Shown here: positions 5,910 through 7,288 of the stretch, piece by piece
Position numbering within the stretch: the stretch's first letter is position 1
How the letters are laid out: each line of letters starts with the position of its first letter
NCBI GenBank assembly: GCA_965370435.1
Contig: CBDUUP010000235.1
Span: forward strand, 1 to 7,288
Reading direction: 5' to 3'
DNA length: 7,288 nucleotides
DNA from: CBDUUP01 sp965370435
Lineage (GTDB): Bacteria > Chloroflexota > Anaerolineae > Anaerolineales > UBA11579
Program-made: the position numbers and the translations under genes
The notes under the pieces: generated by a model
Database searches by the model: none
Told to the model about the DNA's origin: nothing
The model's input: the letters and a program-made list of their open reading frames with translations, nothing else

Positions 5910-6770
5910 TCACTTGAAAATCGGCCGCACCTCAAATTCATCCGTGATGGCGTCCATTTCCAAGTCCGAGGGGCGTTTCTCGAATCGAGTGGCCGCCTCC
6001 AGCATGGGGGACAACAGCCGCATATCCCCGGCGGTGATCAGAAAGCTGCCGGGCAGATCCATCGCCCACTGCACCGATTTATCAATCGCCTCCTGGGTCT
6101 CCAGGGGTTCGTAGAAATAGGTGTTGTACGTTTTGGTGCGCTTCTCCCAGGGCCGACGAGCGATGGATTTGATGGTTTGGACGGCCACCTTGCGCTTGCG
6201 GCACAATTCCACCAGCGCATTGAAGTCCTCCGCATAACGGGGATTTTGCACCTGCCAATAGTTGTACCCCAGCAAGACGGAGTCGAAATCAAAACGCATC
6301 AGGCTTTGCAGGTGCATAGCTGCGGCCTTGTTGCCATGTCCGGTCACGCCCAAGAATCGGACCAGGCCTTTCTCGCGCGCTTCGATGAAGGCTTCCAGCG
6401 TTCCCCCCGGCCCCATCGCTTTCTCCCAACCGGACGGGCTGGTCAACCCGTGCATCTGCCATAGATCTATCTGGTCAACCCTCAAACGCTCCAGGGAGCG
6501 TTGAAGATTTTTCCATGCGCCTTCGTAGCTGCGCGAACGAGATTTTGTCGCCAGAAAGAACTTATCACGATACTGCTCCATCCACGGCCCCATGCGTTCC
6601 TCGGCTTTTCCGTACATAGGCGCAGTGTCAATGTGGTTCACCCCATGCTCTAGTAAGATTTCAAGGGTAATATCGGCCTCTGCTTGGGTTGCCTCGCTCA
6701 GCGCATATGAACCGAAGATGACGCGCGTACTTTGATGTCCTGTGCGGCCAAATGGTTGTTTGGGGATCAT
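5910..6770 (-). CDS. Aldo/keto reductase family oxidoreductase
   Basis: This 286-aa NAD(P)H-dependent cytoplasmic oxidoreductase has the (beta/alpha)8 barrel of the AKR family. The full catalytic tetrad is visible: D48 and Y53 in the HIDTAPMYGKAEERMG motif, K76 in FLATKSR, and H107 in DLWQMHG. The second half has GLVRFLGVTGHG (about 135-146), the VLLGYNYWQ strand (about 165-173) and AVQTIKSIARRPW (196-208), as in bacterial AKRs of the YghZ/Tas-like superfamily. It ends without the C-terminal 4Fe-4S extension seen in some relatives. The start MIPKQPFGRTG is typical of the family. No Shine-Dalgarno is visible before it; instead a stop codon directly abuts the ATG. The physiological substrate is unknown. 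It shares orientation with the ABC operon but is separated by 337 nt with a hairpin repeat and a new promoter, so it is likely an independent gene. Confidence 0.95.
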   Translation of the reverse strand: MIPKQPFGRTGHQSTRVIFGSYALSEATQAEADITLEILLEHGVNHIDTAPMYGKAEERMGPWMEQYRDKFFLATKSRSRSYEGAWKNLQRSLERLRVDQIDLWQMHGLTSPSGWEKAMGPGGTLEAFIEAREKGLVRFLGVTGHGNKAAAMHLQSLMRFDFDSVLLGYNYWQVQNPRYAEDFNALVELCRKRKVAVQTIKSIARRPWEKRTKTYNTYFYEPLETQEAIDKSVQWAMDLPGSFLITAGDMRLLSPMLEAATRFEKRPSDLEMDAITDEFEVRPIFK

Positions 6771-6878
6771 TTATAGATCGTTGCGTAAATAATTAAACAT
6801 AGAAGCCTGGTTGATGAATGAAACCATGTAAGGCATTCCTATTTCGTCGCAGTCTACGGACTGCCTTTCGGAGTTCAT
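6771..6878 (-). CDS. Possible 35-codon upstream ORF abutting the reductase gene
   Basis: An open frame reads MNSERQSVDCDEIG, then MPYMVSFINQ, and ends FNYLRNDL. Its TAA is immediately followed by the reductase ATG (TAAATG). AGGAGG touches the first ATG with no spacing, so initiation there is doubtful; three in-frame downstream ATGs also exist. The stop-start junction and the missing Shine-Dalgarno for the reductase would fit translational coupling. Against it, the 5' half overlaps a palindrome (GCAGTC-tacg-GACTGC, 6849-6864) and the peptide is unrecognised. It could also be the remnant of a larger gene or chance. Confidence 0.22.
   Translation of the reverse strand: MNSERQSVDCDEIGMPYMVSFINQASMFNYLRNDL
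6849..6864. repeat. Small palindrome upstream of the reductase
   Basis: GCAGTC (6849-6854) and GACTGC (6859-6864) form a perfect 6-bp stem with a TACG loop. GGAG/CTCC at 6870-6883 could form a second stem that covers the AGGAGG sequence on the minus strand. The motif is reminiscent of the ACGACT-gaa-AGTCGT mini-hairpin inside the 3463-3526 element. Confidence 0.4.
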
Positions 6879-6962
6879 CCTCCTATCATCCCACAGTTTA
6901 CATCTTTGTGCAATGATCTATAGATATCGCTCCTTGAGAATTATCTTCTAACGCTTTTTTTT

Positions 6963-6980
6963 CAACACCAAGACACGAAG
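6963..6980. repeat. Dispersed AAGACACGAAG-type repeat fragment
   Basis: CAACACCAAGACACGAAG is the same family as the repeat at 1-36, in opposite orientation. It directly precedes the inverted-repeat element at 6983-7200. Confidence 0.4.
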
Positions 6981-6982
6981 TT

Positions 6983-7200
6983 TTCTAGCCACCGGACACT
7001 TTTCATAAATGCTTGAAACTTGCCGAAAAATCTGGAAAAATTCACCGCTGAGACGCTGAGAGCGCTGAGATTCGCAGAGTTTTTTTAATATTTTTGCTTT
7101 TCTCAGCGTTTTCTCCGCGTTCTCCGCGTCTCTGCGGTGAAATGTTTAAATCTGCGTTTATTTCAAGGGTTGCATTTGCAAACTGTCCGGTGGATAGAAA
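6983..7200. mobile_element. MITE-like inverted-repeat element (or two facing IS ends)
   Basis: TTTCTAGCCACCGGACA (6983-6999) and TGTCCGGTGGATAGAAA (7184-7200) are 17-bp inverted repeats with one mismatch. The segments inside them (7000-7040 and 7142-7183) are almost equal in length and share further inverted similarity (AAATGC...TTGAAA on the two strands). The centre is occupied by the 7041-7141 repeat. There is no coding capacity inside. The right terminal sequence continues into a tandem repeat and then a probable transposase start, so the termini may be ends of that insertion sequence. No target-site duplication could be assigned with confidence. Confidence 0.45.
7041..7141. repeat. CTGAGACGC/GCGTCTCTG dispersed hairpin repeat
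   Basis: TTCACCGCTGAGACGC (7041-7056) and GCGTCTCTGCGGTGAA (7126-7141) are inverted with one mismatch in 16. The interior is a run of GCTGAG/TTCTCCGCG units around a T-rich loop. It matches the widespread 'CACAGAGACGCAGAGAA' class of extragenic repeats (recognition from memory). An apparent minus-strand frame through it, with the peptide PQRRGERGENAEK, is the usual spurious translation of this repeat. Confidence 0.65.
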
Positions 7201-7228
7201 GTAAGTGGTAGTGGATAGAAAGTAAGTG
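7190..7228 (+). repeat. 21-bp tandem direct repeat at the putative IS end
   Basis: GTGGATAGAAAGTAAGTG occurs exactly at 7190-7207 and 7211-7228, a 21-bp period. The first copy overlaps the right inverted repeat of the element at 6983-7200. Both lie just upstream of the partial ORF at 7246, so they may be transposase-binding sites or a duplicated IS terminus. Confidence 0.75.
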
Positions 7229-7245
7229 ATGGTAAGATAGGTAGC

Positions 7246-7288
7246 ATGATACAAAAAATCAAAACATACACATGCAGGGTGTGCGAAA
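7246..7288 (+). CDS. N-terminus of a probable IS1-type transposase (partial, runs off the window)
   Basis: Only 14 codons are present: MIQKIKTYTCRVCE. The TYTCRVCE segment with its CxxC pair (C10, C13) is like the zinc-finger N-terminus of IS1-family InsA/transposases and some other IS transposases. The tandem repeats and inverted repeat just upstream suit an IS left end. AGG lies only 4 nt before the ATG, a weak ribosome site. A short zinc-finger protein unrelated to transposition cannot be excluded from 14 residues. Confidence 0.4.
   Translation, partial: MIQKIKTYTCRVCE

Noticed and set aside
5880..6464. Plus-strand frame of 194 codons opposite the aldo/keto reductase
   Set aside because: The minus-strand reductase has its full catalytic tetrad. 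This frame shows no recognisable domain.
6794..6820. Sigma-70 promoter just before the reductase
   Set aside because: Candidate hexamers (TTTCAT/TATGTT, 16-bp spacing) are weak and no better than chance in this AT-rich stretch. TTGCAC/GATGAT further upstream is also weak.
7042..7254. Minus-strand 70-codon frame giving PQRRGERGENAEK...ALSASQR
   Set aside because: It is the translation of the CTGAG/GCGTCTC hairpin repeat and the tandem repeat. It has no ribosome site and is low-complexity, a typical spurious call on this repeat class.

Overview
The window looks like a piece of a free-living, environmental bacterial genome of fairly high GC. The best guess is a Chloroflexota (Anaerolineae-like) chromosome. 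This rests on the pairing of NatA/DrrA-type ABC operons with ABC-LytTR fusion regulators and on the many kinds of extragenic palindromic repeat. It is inference, not proof. All substantial genes lie on the minus strand, so the biological reading direction runs from high to low coordinates.

Right end (about 6771-7288): no large gene. It holds a MITE-like inverted repeat (6983-7200) with a second repeat nested in its middle (7041-7141), a 21-bp tandem duplication (7190-7228), and the first 14 codons of a plus-strand ORF with a CxxC pair that runs off the window, probably an IS1-type transposase. Next (6770-5910) is a complete aldo/keto reductase, possibly preceded by a 35-codon ORF that abuts it stop-to-start. 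A large imperfect hairpin repeat (5803-5869) follows the reductase.

Main system (5691-60): a promoter (TTGCAA, 17-bp spacer, TATACT) preceded by two direct repeats with a 21-bp period begins what looks like one operon. Its genes in order are a 55-aa membrane protein (found here by hand), a fully catalytic ABC ATPase, and three paralogous ABC-2 permeases of 357, 358 and 366 aa. A sixth gene, behind a terminator-like hairpin and with a possible promoter of its own, encodes an ABC-type nucleotide-binding domain fused to a C-terminal LytTR DNA-binding domain. In that NBD the Q-loop Gln, Walker B Asp and H-loop His are all replaced, while Walker A is intact.

Working model (inference): the ATPase powers one or more ABC-2 exporters made from the three permeases. 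The degenerate NBD of the regulator binds ATP, and perhaps pairs with the real ATPase, to report transporter state. Its LytTR domain then acts on the tandem 21-bp repeats in front of the operon promoter. Each of the last three gene junctions carries a different palindromic repeat.
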